Positions 20,915-30,336 are shown, counted from the first letter of the stretch. The stretch: DNA of 64,000 nt from Dongshaea marina (GCF_003072645.1 NZ_CP028897.1:436001-500000), one strand, 5' to 3'. Notes: a model not told the origin generated them from the sequence alone. Numbers and translations are program-made.

Positions 20915-22447
20915 ATGAGTTTAGCTGTCATCAAAGGAGCCAGTTATATTCTGGCTCATGCGCCTGAGATGCTGGTACATCAGGGCGCGGTTGCCTCCCA
21001 GACCCGTCATCAGAATCCGGATGACCCATATTTGAAAGAGATCCGATCTCATCTTCGAAGTTTTTCCGAGGTCGCATCCTATCCCCCCAACCAATGCTAT
21101 ATCGGGAATATCAGACCCGACTCCCTGAATGAGTGTGCCAGGCCCTGGTATCAAAACGCCGCTGAGGGATCTGCTCAGGGCAAGATGGGTGAAGTACTGA
21201 GTGAAGGATTACTCTATGTGCTGATGCAGCATGTAGATGCGTTTGAACTGGTTCAGCTGAGCCAGGATTTTTGTGACTCAATCACAACCGAGCTTAACAG
21301 CCATCCGCTACTGGGAGGCCTGGAGCTGACCTCCAAACTCCAGGGCTCAGAGATTTCCAGCATCATAGATAAGGTCGAGGGTACTGCGGCCGAGGGTCTT
21401 TATTACAACGATACCCTGATCGGCTGTGTGAATCGTGCCCATGATAGTGATGAAAACTTAAGTGCCCACATCATGCTGGAGAACCTGGCAACCAAGGCTA
21501 CCTCCTATCTGGCGGGACTCCACCTGGATCGTCAGGGGATCGATCTGGCCAGCATCGATTATATTCTCGAGTGTTCCGAGGAAGCCTGTGGTGATATCAA
21601 TCAGCGCGGCGGCGGTAACTTTGCCAAGGCGATCGGTGAACAGCTTGGCTGCAGCAATGCCAATGGGGCCGATATCCGCGGCTTTTGTGCCGCCCCGGTT
21701 CATGCCCTGCTTAACGCATCGGCGCTGGTACAGGCCGGGATCTTTAGCAATGTCATGGTGGTCGCCGGTGGTGCGGTTGCCAAGCTTGGGATGAATGGTC
21801 GTGACCACGCCAAGCAGGGGATGCCCCTGTTAGAAGATGTGTTGGGTGGTTTTGCCTTTGTGATCAGCGCTAACGACGGAGTGAGCCCTGTGATCAACAC
21901 CAAGGTGCTGGGGCGTCACACCATAGGCACGGGCTCATCGCCTCAGGCGGTAATGACGGCGCTCATCGCCTCACCGCTGAAGGCCAATGGTCTGAGCATT
22001 CCACAGGTCGATAAATATACGGTCGAGATGCAAAACCCTGAGGTGACCAAGCCTGCGGGCGCCGGTGATGTGCCCGAAGCCAACTACAAGATGATTGCGG
22101 CACTGGCGGTTAAAGAGGGTTGGCTGCAGCGCAGTGAGCTGATGAATTTTGTTAGCAAGCACGGGATGCCAGGCTTTGCTCCGACTCAGGGACATATCCC
22201 ATCCGGGGTACCTTTCCTCGGCCATGGCCGGGAGATGATCCTCGAGGGTGAGCTCAATAACTTCATGGTGGTAGGTAAGGGCAGCCTGTTCCTGGGTCGG
22301 ATGACCAACCAGTTTGATGGCCTGAGCTTCTTGGTCGAGAAAAATAGTGGTCAGGCTTCAGAGACTCAAGCAGCCTTTGATGAAACTGCTGTTCGCTCTG
22401 CCCTGGCCGATGCGATGCGCAAGGTTGCAGCCGAGCTCAAGGAGTAG
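20915..22447 (+). CDS. grdC: Glycine reductase protein C, large (beta) subunit GrdC
   Basis: GrdC and GrdD form protein C, which takes the selenium-bound acetyl unit from GrdA and releases acetyl phosphate. The 510-residue product matches the GrdC family over its length: N-terminal IKGASYILAHAPEMLVHQG, a middle domain with ECSEEACGDINQRGGGNFAKA and GADIRGFCAAPVHAL (thiolase/FabH-like), and the C-terminal TQGHIPSGVPFLGHG. An AAGGGG ribosome site precedes the ATG. It is spaced 70 bases from grdA and 8 from grdD. Confidence 0.93.
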   Translation: MSLAVIKGASYILAHAPEMLVHQGAVASQTRHQNPDDPYLKEIRSHLRSFSEVASYPPNQCYIGNIRPDSLNECARPWYQNAAEGSAQGKMGEVLSEGLLYVLMQHVDAFELVQLSQDFCDSITTELNSHPLLGGLELTSKLQGSEISSIIDKVEGTAAEGLYYNDTLIGCVNRAHDSDENLSAHIMLENLATKATSYLAGLHLDRQGIDLASIDYILECSEEACGDINQRGGGNFAKAIGEQLGCSNANGADIRGFCAAPVHALLNASALVQAGIFSNVMVVAGGAVAKLGMNGRDHAKQGMPLLEDVLGGFAFVISANDGVSPVINTKVLGRHTIGTGSSPQAVMTALIASPLKANGLSIPQVDKYTVEMQNPEVTKPAGAGDVPEANYKMIAALAVKEGWLQRSELMNFVSKHGMPGFAPTQGHIPSGVPFLGHGREMILEGELNNFMVVGKGSLFLGRMTNQFDGLSFLVEKNSGQASETQAAFDETAVRSALADAMRKVAAELKE

Positions 22448-22455
22448 GGGGTCAC

Positions 22456-23589
22456 ATGGCGCACACAGATATCTATTTGGCCGAGCTGCTCGAAGATATG
22501 GCCGGTGAACTCCAGGGCGGCGGAGGCAAGGTGCTGAGAATTGGCCTGACGACTCTGGACAGTGAGCATGGTAGCAGTGAGCTGATCGAGGCGGCAGTGC
22601 GAGCGGCCACCCCTGGCTTGCAGCCGGTATTGATTGGGGAGGGAGCCGACTCCGGCTTGCCTCATTATCCGGCATCTAACCTCAATGAGGCCCATCGCAC
22701 CATGGAGCAGCTGCTCCAAAGCGGTGAGATTCATGGAGCCGTCACCCTGCATTACGCCTTTCCGCTGGGGGTAACCACCATTACTCAGATTGATGCTCCG
22801 GCGACGGGGCGCAAGATGGTGCTGGCTTCCACCACAGGATCTTCGGCGACCGAGCGTAAGGCCGCCATGCTGCGTAATGCGGTGTTGGGGACGGCACTTG
22901 CCAAGGCGAGTGGTGTATCCGAGCCTTCTCTGGGGATTTTGAATGTCGAGAGTGCCCCTCAAGTGGAGCGAGGGCTGAGCCAGCTGGCTGAAGGGGGATA
23001 CCCGCTCCAGATGGCGGGATCCTCCCGCGCCAATGGGGGTGCCCTGATGCGCGGCAACGATCTGCTGCAGGGCTCTCCGGATGTGATGGTCGCAGATTCC
23101 CTGACCGGTAACCTTTTGGTGAAGCTGTTCTCCGCCTTTAATACCGGCGGGGGATATGAAGCCACCGGGGTCGGCTATGGCCCGGGCCTGGGCGCCGGAG
23201 TCAAACATCCGATCTGCATTATCTCGAGAGCCAGTGGCGCACCGGTTATTACCAATGCCCTTGGATTCTGCGCCCAGCTGGTGAGAGGCGATCTGATTGG
23301 CCATCTCAATCGTGAACTGGCGTTAGCCGAGCGGGCGGGGCTGAGTGAGCTTTGTAAATCCCGCCAGGTGCAGGCTCAGAGTGAGGAGAGTGTCGCAGAG
23401 CCTGCGCGTAAGACGGTCAACTCTGAGATCGGTGGCATCGATATATTGGAGGTTGAAATTGCCAAGCTAGCCTTGTGGAAGGCGGGGATCTATGCCGAAA
23501 CCGGCATGGGTTGTACCGGGCCTGTGTTGCTGCTGAACCGGGATGATGAATCTCAGGCGCGGGAGTTAGTGAAGGAGTTTACAGGTTAG
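22456..23589 (+). CDS. grdD: Glycine reductase protein C, small (alpha) subunit GrdD
   Basis: GrdD is the second subunit of acetyl-phosphate-forming protein C and is related to PlsX-type phosphotransacylases. The 377-residue product has GSSELIEAAVRA near the N terminus, GGYEATGVGYGPGLGAGVKHP in the middle, and a C-terminal ETGMGCTGPVLLL with a cysteine near residue 353. That is the position of the catalytic cysteine described for the clostridial enzyme. The frame is intact despite several five-G runs. The next gene starts 265 bases on. Confidence 0.92.
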   Translation: MAHTDIYLAELLEDMAGELQGGGGKVLRIGLTTLDSEHGSSELIEAAVRAATPGLQPVLIGEGADSGLPHYPASNLNEAHRTMEQLLQSGEIHGAVTLHYAFPLGVTTITQIDAPATGRKMVLASTTGSSATERKAAMLRNAVLGTALAKASGVSEPSLGILNVESAPQVERGLSQLAEGGYPLQMAGSSRANGGALMRGNDLLQGSPDVMVADSLTGNLLVKLFSAFNTGGGYEATGVGYGPGLGAGVKHPICIISRASGAPVITNALGFCAQLVRGDLIGHLNRELALAERAGLSELCKSRQVQAQSEESVAEPARKTVNSEIGGIDILEVEIAKLALWKAGIYAETGMGCTGPVLLLNRDDESQARELVKEFTG

Positions 23590-23854
23590 ATTCTGGGGAT
23601 ATTTCAGCCTGAGGCAAATCACCGACACGCAGTGAATCCGTCCGTGGATGCTCTGCTATAGCATCCCTGCTATAGAAGGTCGGAATTTGCCTGCAGCCTG
23701 AACTCCAAATAGTGAAGCTAACCCTAAGGGTTTAGACGGGAATTAGAGGCGGGAGCCTCATGTAAAAAGAGGATGTCTGAGGCAGTAATTTGAGGCTGCT
23801 GAAGGCATCAATGGATTGCTCTTGATAGCCGTAAGGCACTTAAAGGAGTAGAAG
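23590..23854 (+). other. 265-base leader between grdD and grdE with several hairpins
   Basis: No gene is seen. The stretch contains stems GGATGCT/AGCATCC (near 23646-23666), AACCCT/AGGGTT (near 23719-23732) and GAGGC/GCCTC (23746-23759), plus a distant GAGGCAAAT/ATTTGCCT pair. A long structured gap inside an otherwise tight operon suggests RNA processing or an extra promoter controlling protein B separately. I could not match it to a known riboswitch. Confidence 0.45.
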
Positions 23855-25146
23855 ATGAAGTTAGAAGTCGGGTATATCGACATCCAGGACTTCGCATTTG
23901 GCGAAAGCAATGGTCTTAAGGATCGCCGCCTGGTGATCAACAAAGCCGAGTTGGGTGCATATCTTAAAGAGCTGGATCATCGGATCTGCGAGTTGGAGCT
24001 GGATATTGTCCACCCGGGTGAGTCGGTACGGATCATGCCGGTCAAGGATGTGGTGGAGCCGAGAGTCAAGGTTTCCGGTGATGGCTGTATCTTCCCGGGA
24101 CATGCGCTGGGTGAAGAGTCTATGGTGGGCGAAGGACGCACTCATGTCCTCAAGGGCGTCGGTGTCGTGACGACCGGGCGCGTGGTGGGCTTCCAGGAGG
24201 GGATCATCGACATGTCTGGCCCGGGTGCCGACTATACGCCTTTCTCTAAGCTGATGAACCTGGTGGTACGTGCCGAGGTTGAAGATAGCTGTAACCAGTA
24301 TGAGCATGAGGCGATTTTGCGCCGCATCGGGATGGAGGCAGCACGCTGGATTGGTCAGTGGGGGCGGATGCCCAGCCGGATCGTCTCAAGCGTTATGAAA
24401 CCAAGCCTATTATCGAGCAGGCTGCCCAATATCCTAACCTGCCCAAGGTTGGCTACATCTACATGCTGCAGAGTCAGGGCTTGCTTCACGACAGCTACTA
24501 CTACGGGGTCGATGTGAAGGGGATGCTGCCTACCCTGATGTATCCCACCGAGGTGATGGATGGTGCTATCACCAGTGGTAACTGTGTATCGGCCTGTGAC
24601 AAGAATACCACCTATGTTCACCAGAACAGCCCGGTGATCGAGGAGCTTTTAGAGCGTCACGGTATCGATTACAACTTCATGGGCGTCATTGTCACCAATG
24701 AGAATGTGACCCTGCGCGATAAGGAGCGCTCCTCTAACTTTGTCACCAAACTGGCGAGCCAGCTCAGCCTGGATGCAGTGGTGATCTCAGAAGAGGGCTT
24801 TGGTAACCCCGACGCCGATCTGATGATGAACTGCCGCAAGCTGACCGATGCCGGCATGAAGACCGTCTGCCTGACCGATGAGTATGCAGGTCGTGGTGGT
24901 GAGAGCCAGTCACTGGCCGATGCACACCCACACGCAGATGCGGTGGTGACTGCGGGGAATGCCAACCAGGTGGTGGTGCTGCCGGTGATGGATCGGGTCA
25001 TCGGCCACTCTCAATATGCAGATACCATTGCCGGTGGTTTTGACGGTAGCCTGCGTAGCGATGGATCAATCGAGGTTGAGATCCAGGCGATCACCGGGGC
25101 GACCAGTGAACTTGGATTCCATAATCTGACCACCAAAGCGGGTTAA
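23855..25146 (+). pseudogene. grdE: Glycine reductase protein B proprotein GrdE, single frameshift
   Basis: GrdE is the substrate-binding proprotein of protein B; it is cleaved at an internal cysteine to two subunits and binds glycine through a carbonyl group. Residues 1-168 (MKLEVGYIDIQDFAFGESNG onward) and the rest (DAQPDRLKRYETKPIIEQA to the end) lie in different frames. The switch is at the five-G run in CAGTGGGGGCGGATG near 24359. One added base restores about 430 residues, the family length. The cleavage site TSGNCVSACDKN is intact near residue 243. A strong AAAGGAG ribosome site precedes the ATG. Compare the similar defects in zapD and trxB before treating it as dead. Confidence 0.87.
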
Positions 25147-25157
25147 GGGAGAGAGAT

Positions 25158-26456
25158 ATGAGCATTAAAGTAATTCACTATCTGAACCAGTTCTTTGGTC
25201 AGAAGGGCGGTGAAGAGGTGGCAGACATGCCTCTGGAGCTGCATGATGGCACCATAGGACTGGGCGCTCAGCTCAACCAGGCGATGGGCGATCAGGGTGA
25301 GATCATCAAGACAATCCTGTGTGGTGACTCCTATTTTAACGAGAACGAGTCCCTGGCCAGTGATGGGATCCGCGAGCTGCTGATGCAGTTCCAGCCCGAT
25401 CTGGTGGTTGCGGGTCCCGCCTTCAACGCGGGTCGCTACGGGATGGCCTGTGGTAAGGTTGCCGAGATCGCCAGCGAGCTTGGGATCACTGTCATCAGCG
25501 GCATGTACCCTGAGAACCCCGGCTACGAGATGTATCGTCCCTTCATGTATGCCGCTGAGACCGGCAATAGCGCCGCATCGATGCGCAAGGCCCTGCCAGC
25601 GATGATCACCCTGATCCAACGCTTCATTCAGCACGCGGGCGATATGGGTGACCCACAAACCACCGGCTATATGCCACGCGGGGTACGGGTGAACTTTTTT
25701 GCGAAGGAGCGGGGCGCCAAGCGCGCGGTCAATATCCTGTGCCAGAAGCTCAAGGGTGAGGCCTTTACCACAGAGTATCCGATGCCTGTCTTCGATCGGG
25801 TTGAGCCTCAGCCTCCGGTGCTGGATATGGCAACCGCGACCATAGGCCTGGTGACCTCAGGTGGTGTGGTACCCAAGGGTAACCCTGATCGCATCGAGTC
25901 TTCCAGCGCTTCCAAGTATGGAACCTACTCCATTGAGGGGCTCAGTGAACTGACCGAGTCGACTCACGAGACGGCGCATGGTGGTTATGATCCCGTAGCT
26001 TGTAATGCCAACCCGAACCGGGTTCTGCCTGTAGATGTGCTGCGGGACATGGAGCGCGAAGGTCGAATTGGCCGCCTGCATGATACCTTCTACACCACGG
26101 TCGGTAACGGAACCTCGGTGGCAAATGCTAAGAAGTATGGTGCCGAGATCGCGATGAAGCTGCAAAAGGCCGGGGTGACCGCCGCCATATTCACCTCTAC
26201 CTGAGGCACCTGTACTCGTTGCGGTGCAACGATGCTCAAAGAGATCGAGAGAGTGATGCCAGTGGTTCATATTGCAACCGTGGTTCCTATCTCCAAGACG
26301 GTCGGTGCCAACCGAATTGTACCGGCGATTGCGATTCCTCACCCCCTGGGGGATCCTAAACTGGATGCAACGGAGGAAAAGGTACAGCGTCGCAAGCTGG
26401 TTGAACAGGCATTGAACGCCCTGTCAACTGAGATTAGCGAACAAACTGTCTTCTAA
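25158..26456 (+). CDS. grdB: Glycine reductase selenoprotein B (GrdB), in-frame UGA read as selenocysteine
   Basis: GrdB is the selenoprotein subunit of protein B that attacks the substrate Schiff base and releases ammonia, passing a carboxymethyl group to GrdA. Translation runs MSIKVIHYLNQFFGQKGGEE to TGA at codon 349 (26202-26204), context FTST-U-GTCTRCGATM, and continues in frame to TAA at 26456. This gives 432 residues and the known UxxCxxC motif. Callers that treat TGA as stop split it into two pieces. A SECIS-like hairpin sits 11 bases downstream. Sarcosine (GrdF) and betaine (GrdH) paralogues are similar, so the substrate call rests partly on pairing with grdE. Confidence 0.92.
26216..26232 (+). 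promoter_or_regulatory. Bacterial SECIS-like hairpin in grdB
   Basis: TCGTTGC and GCAACGA form a perfect seven-base stem closed by the loop GGT. The 17-nt hairpin begins exactly 11 nt after the UGA. This agrees with the described minimal E. coli fdhF element (17-nt upper stem-loop, GGU in the loop, 11-nt spacing) that SelB binds. Confidence 0.85.
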
Positions 26457-26462
26457 AACCGA

Positions 26463-26490
26463 GGGGGCTAGCGTATGCTAGCCCCCTTTT
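26463..26490 (+). terminator. Terminator or attenuator between grdB and the transporter
   Basis: GGGGGCTAGC and GCTAGCCCCC form a perfect ten-base stem with loop GTAT, followed by TTTT. It begins six bases after the grdB stop and ends about 20 bases before the next start codon, so transporter and grdX expression probably depends on read-through. Confidence 0.85.
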
Positions 26491-26510
26491 CCTTCCCGGA
26501 GGACTTCGAT

Positions 26511-27821
26511 ATGAGTCATTCTCAGGAGTCGCAGTGTTCTCTTGATTCCACCATCCCTGCTAACCATCCGGCGACATCGAGCTCTATTTCTCGCTGGAAC
26601 TCCGTAGATACACGCTGGGCTCTAACCCTGTTTGGAACCTCCTTTGGAGCCGGCTCTCTGTTTATGCCCCTGGGGCTTGGAGCCTGGGGGATCTGGCCCG
26701 TTATCATCTGTGCGTTTTTGGCTTTTCCCATGGTCTACCTTGCGCATCGTGCTTATACCCGGTTGTCTCTGTGCTGTAGCAGTAGCAGCGGGAATATTAA
26801 CGATGTGATTGCCGAGCACTTTGGGGTGACGGCGGCACGCTTGTTTGTGTTGTTCTACTTCGTGGCTGTCTATCCGGCGCTGGTGGTCTATGCGCCTGGT
26901 ATTGTCAACGTGGTGATCACCTATATGCAGCATCAGCTGGGGATCGCGGATCCCTCAAGAGTTTGGGTCAGCTTTGTGATGGTCGCCCTGTTGCTTGGGG
27001 TCTTGATCACAGGACGTAACCTGACCCTCAGGGTCTGTCAGTTTTTGGTGATGCCGCTGATTGTCCTGATGACCCTGCTCTCATTTTATCTCATTCGTTA
27101 CTGGCATCCCGAAGCATTGGGGGTGATCCCTCCTGTTGGCCATAGCCTGGATATAGTGATGACGGCCCTGCCACTGGTGATCTTTGGCTTCACCTTTGCG
27201 CCCGCCTGCTCGGCCTTTGGTCAGGCTTATCACAAATCAGAGGGGAGTGAGCAGAAGGCTGAGCGTAAGACCAGCCTTATCATGCGTCGCACCACCATCG
27301 CCCTGGTGTTTGTGATCATGTTCTTCTGCTTCTCCTCAATGATGGCATTGGATCCTGCGCAGATTGGACCGGCGAAGGCCAGTAACCTGACGATTCTGAG
27401 CTATCTCGGGTTGGTACTGCATGATGGCGTACTGGGAGAAGTTGTTCCCTTCGTGGTGTTTGCCGCGATCGCCAGCTCCTTTTTCGGATTTTACCTGGGA
27501 GCCCGGGAGGCCCTGGAGGGGGTTCTGCTACATGGTGGACGGACTCTGTTTCCAAAGTTAAAGGCTGAGAACCGAATTTTGCAGTGGGGGATGAATCTCT
27601 TTTTCTTCCTGTCACTCTGGTATATCGCGGCGGTAAATCCCAATGCGATCTCGGTGATCAGTAACTATTGCGGACCGTTTCAGGCGGTGATCATGTGTTT
27701 GATCCCTGTCTATGCCACCTATCGGGTTGAGCGTCTCAAACGCTATCGTGGATGGTCTAACGCCTTTGTGGCCCTGGTTGGCCTGGCGACCGTCTTTTCA
27801 TTTATCTATTCACAGTTGTAA
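26511..27821 (+). CDS. HAAAP-family amino acid transporter (SdaC/TdcC-like)
   Basis: This is an integral membrane symporter of the hydroxy/aromatic amino acid permease family, which includes the serine and threonine carriers SdaC and TdcC. The 436-residue product has about eleven hydrophobic segments. The first contains TLFGTSFGAGSLFMPLGLG, the family's glycine-rich unwound helix. The start at 26511 (MSHSQESQ) follows a GGAGG ribosome site; an upstream in-frame reading lies within the terminator. Its place between grdB and grdX suggests uptake of a Stickland substrate such as serine, threonine or glycine, but the substrate is inferred. Confidence 0.85.
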   Translation: MSHSQESQCSLDSTIPANHPATSSSISRWNSVDTRWALTLFGTSFGAGSLFMPLGLGAWGIWPVIICAFLAFPMVYLAHRAYTRLSLCCSSSSGNINDVIAEHFGVTAARLFVLFYFVAVYPALVVYAPGIVNVVITYMQHQLGIADPSRVWVSFVMVALLLGVLITGRNLTLRVCQFLVMPLIVLMTLLSFYLIRYWHPEALGVIPPVGHSLDIVMTALPLVIFGFTFAPACSAFGQAYHKSEGSEQKAERKTSLIMRRTTIALVFVIMFFCFSSMMALDPAQIGPAKASNLTILSYLGLVLHDGVLGEVVPFVVFAAIASSFFGFYLGAREALEGVLLHGGRTLFPKLKAENRILQWGMNLFFFLSLWYIAAVNPNAISVISNYCGPFQAVIMCLIPVYATYRVERLKRYRGWSNAFVALVGLATVFSFIYSQL

Positions 27822-27848
27822 CTGGGCTTGCCCTTAGGATAGGGAACG

Positions 27849-28253
27849 ATGAACTATTTTGTGATAACCAATAATCCTGCGGTTGTTGAGCGCTTTTCTA
27901 AAACCTCTGAGCGGGATGTTAACCGGGCGGAGCTGGTGGTCAGGGAGAGCTTTCGCGATGTCCTGTGTGAGTGTCGGGATCGGATCCATAGCGGTGCCAG
28001 ACTTGTCTCCCACCCTCTAAGCGGCAGTGTGAAGCCCTGGGAGACGCCCTATCGCTCCGTGCTGCTTAGCCCGGGGACTGAGCTTGATCTCTCATCGGTT
28101 GAGACCATTGAGCAGGCGATGGAGCGCTACGATACCCTGGTGAATCAGCATACGCGGCGGGAGTATCCTGAGCAGGTTTACCAGGATTTTCAGATGGTGG
28201 ACGCCAGCTTGCTGGAGAGTGCAATCAGTAGCCTGAGAAGTGCTTTTCTTTAA
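27849..28253 (+). CDS. grdX: GrdX family protein
   Basis: GrdX is a small protein of unknown function encoded in clostridial glycine/sarcosine/betaine reductase operons. The 134-residue product has the family pattern: N-terminal FVITNNPAV, then RDVLCECRDRIHSGARLVSHP and the signature HPLSGSVKPWETPYRSV. No membrane segment or signal peptide is visible. It is the last gene of the grd run, 27 bases after the transporter, and ends before a strong bidirectional terminator. In clostridial clusters it is usually near the 5' end. Confidence 0.88.
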   Translation: MNYFVITNNPAVVERFSKTSERDVNRAELVVRESFRDVLCECRDRIHSGARLVSHPLSGSVKPWETPYRSVLLSPGTELDLSSVETIEQAMERYDTLVNQHTRREYPEQVYQDFQMVDASLLESAISSLRSAFL

Positions 28254-28277
28254 TCCCTGCTAATTTCGATCAAGCTT

Positions 28278-28309
28278 AAAAGAGTACGCCCTCCCGGGCG
28301 TACTCTTTT
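28278..28309. terminator. Bidirectional terminator between grdX and selB
   Basis: AAAAGAGTACGCCC and GGGCGTACTCTTTT form a 14-base stem with loop TCCC. It has T runs on both strands and lies between the convergent grdX and selB genes. Confidence 0.92.
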
Positions 28310-28312
28310 TCT

Positions 28313-30106
28313 TTAGTCTGCGATAACTTTCTCGCTGAGGGTTTTTAGCACCACTCGCTCGCTCTCATCTCGCCGAACCCAGCCATCTTGCTCGATGCGG
28401 TTGAGCAGTGGGATCAGCTGCTTGCGGGCAAGTCCGGTGGCCTCGCGGGCCATTGCAATTGAGAAGCGCTCATCGGGCTTTCGGCCTTTGAGCAGCCGGC
28501 TGACAAGCTCAAGATAGCTCTGCTGATCAAAGTAGATCTTATCCTGAGTGTGCAGAATCAACGCTTCACGGGTGAGTAGCCGCAGATTTTTTTGCAGCCC
28601 GGGAATCGATGCCTTGTTTGCTTCAAACCCCTGAGTTCCCGCCTGAAAAATCAGCTCAAACAGCTGCTGGGCCTCCTCGGGCAGCGTGTTGAGATTCTGC
28701 CCGCCTCCCACGGAGCAGGTTTCGCCACTGCGGCTGACTTTTCCCTGCTCAATCAGTTGAGCGACCAGGATTTCGATGATTGGCATCGGCCAATGGGTCT
28801 TACTGGCCAACTCCGGCAGGCTGGAGCTGCCATGGGCGCTTTCCAGCAGCTCAAACAGGCGGCTGCTGCCACTGTCTAAGAAATGGTGACTGACCAGGTA
28901 CTCACCAAACTGTTGGCTGGAGAGGATCTCAGAGTCCTGTCCTGGAGCCCGGGTAAAGCCGTGAAGTTTTAGCTGCAGGCTCGCATAATCGGCCTGGGTT
29001 AATTGGGCGGGAAGGCTTTCAAGCATAGATTGCAAGCGGGCTCTATCCTGGCGGGCGACGCTCTGGCTCCAGACCAGCTGACCGGCACCTATGATCTGCG
29101 ATCCGCCATGGCGGATCAGCACAATTCGCTGTCCCCAGAAACAGGCACAGGGGGTGGTTAACTGTAGCCTTGCCAGCCTGCCATCTCCCAGCAGATAGAG
29201 GCGAGCCAGGGTGTGTGCGGTGCCGATTGCAACCTCAATCTCACACTGCCTGCGCTTAAGCTTGAGAGGGTTTTCGATGCGGATCAGCAGATCCGAGGAG
29301 GTTTCACAGGCAGCCTTGATATCATGCAGGCAGGCACCCCTTTGAAGCTCTCGCTTCTTGACTCCCTTAAGGCCGATTGCCACCCGGGACACAGAGTCTA
29401 CCGATTCACGGTGTTGGTGGTAGGCGTGCAGGCTTTTGATCTGGACCCGCATCCCCTGGGGGGAGAGGTTGAGCTGGTCGCCGATCTTGAGAGAGCCGCC
29501 ACACAGGCTTCCGGTGACTGTGGTACCAATGCCGTTAATGGTAAAGATCCGATCCACATAGAGATGGGGAAGGGGGAAAACAGGCTGGCGTTCAACTTCA
29601 TCCAGGGTTCGCTCAATGGTTTGTTGTAGTTTGTCGATTCCCTGCCCGGTCAGGGAAGAGACGCAGACGCTCTGGGGCAGCAGATCCATCTGTTCGATGA
29701 ATTGCTCCAGTGCCTGCTCTTCGACAGCGACAAGCTCCTGAGGAGTTACCAGGTCACTCTTGTTGATGACCAGGATGATATTATTGATCCCGAGGGAGGC
29801 GATGACCTTCAGGTGGTCATGAGACATGGCTGACCAGCCCTCATCGGCAGCGACCACAAACAGCACCAGATCCAGGCTCCAGACCCCGGCGACCATGTTG
29901 CGGATAAAGCGCTCGTGTCCCGGGACATCAATGACACCAATTTTGCGACCCTGATTGTCATTAAAGTGGGCAAACCCCAGGTCAATGGTCATTCCCCGCT
30001 GCTTTTCCTGGGGAAGATGGCTGGTTTCTATTCCGGTCAGGGCGTGGATCAGGGCGGTTTTTCCATGGTCAACATGGCCTGCGGTTCCGATAACAAAATT
30101 ATTCAC
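28313..30106 (-). CDS. selB: Selenocysteine-specific translation elongation factor SelB
   Basis: SelB delivers selenocysteinyl-tRNA to the ribosome at UGA codons followed by a SECIS hairpin. The 597-residue product has the GTPase motifs [29 protein letters not shown] and NKSD, an EF-Tu-like domain 2/3 region, and a C-terminal region with winged-helix repeats that bind the SECIS RNA. The start is GTG with a strong GAAGGAG site five bases upstream. It lies downstream of selC on the same strand and is convergent with the selenoprotein operon. selA and selD are not in the window. Confidence 0.95.
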   Translation of the reverse strand: MNNFVIGTAGHVDHGKTALIHALTGIETSHLPQEKQRGMTIDLGFAHFNDNQGRKIGVIDVPGHERFIRNMVAGVWSLDLVLFVVAADEGWSAMSHDHLKVIASLGINNIILVINKSDLVTPQELVAVEEQALEQFIEQMDLLPQSVCVSSLTGQGIDKLQQTIERTLDEVERQPVFPLPHLYVDRIFTINGIGTTVTGSLCGGSLKIGDQLNLSPQGMRVQIKSLHAYHQHRESVDSVSRVAIGLKGVKKRELQRGACLHDIKAACETSSDLLIRIENPLKLKRRQCEIEVAIGTAHTLARLYLLGDGRLARLQLTTPCACFWGQRIVLIRHGGSQIIGAGQLVWSQSVARQDRARLQSMLESLPAQLTQADYASLQLKLHGFTRAPGQDSEILSSQQFGEYLVSHHFLDSGSSRLFELLESAHGSSSLPELASKTHWPMPIIEILVAQLIEQGKVSRSGETCSVGGGQNLNTLPEEAQQLFELIFQAGTQGFEANKASIPGLQKNLRLLTREALILHTQDKIYFDQQSYLELVSRLLKGRKPDERFSIAMAREATGLARKQLIPLLNRIEQDGWVRRDESERVVLKTLSEKVIAD

Positions 30107-30244
30107 AACTACTCCTTCAGGTATGACTTAAGCGCAAGACTTTCCTGTTGTCACTGAATTATTTTGGCGAGGCAGATTGATGGCCGATGGCTTCGGGGAT
30201 GGTGTCTTGTTTAGGCTCAGAACCAGGGATTTAGGGTATGGTAT

Positions 30245-30336
30245 TGGCGGAAGAGGCAGGAATCGAACCTGCCTCAGCCGATCGGGCTGACATCGGTTTT
30301 GAAGACCGAGGAGACCACCAGATCCCATCAACTTCC
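30245..30336 (-). tRNA. selC: tRNA-Sec (anticodon TCA)
   Basis: The minus strand reads as a 92-nt tRNA with encoded CCA. It has a six-base D stem (GGGAUC/GGUCUC) with a four-base loop, an anticodon stem UCGGU/ACCGA with loop CUUCAAA (anticodon UCA), a long variable arm UCAGCC/GGCUGA, and a T arm GCAGG-UUCGAUU-CCUGC. These are the hallmarks of bacterial tRNA-Sec. The acceptor stem is odd: the 5' strand is GGAAGUUG but the 3' strand is CUCUUCC, so only five outer pairs plus G8-C form. A one-base deletion plus substitution, or a sequence error, would explain this. Confidence 0.88.
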
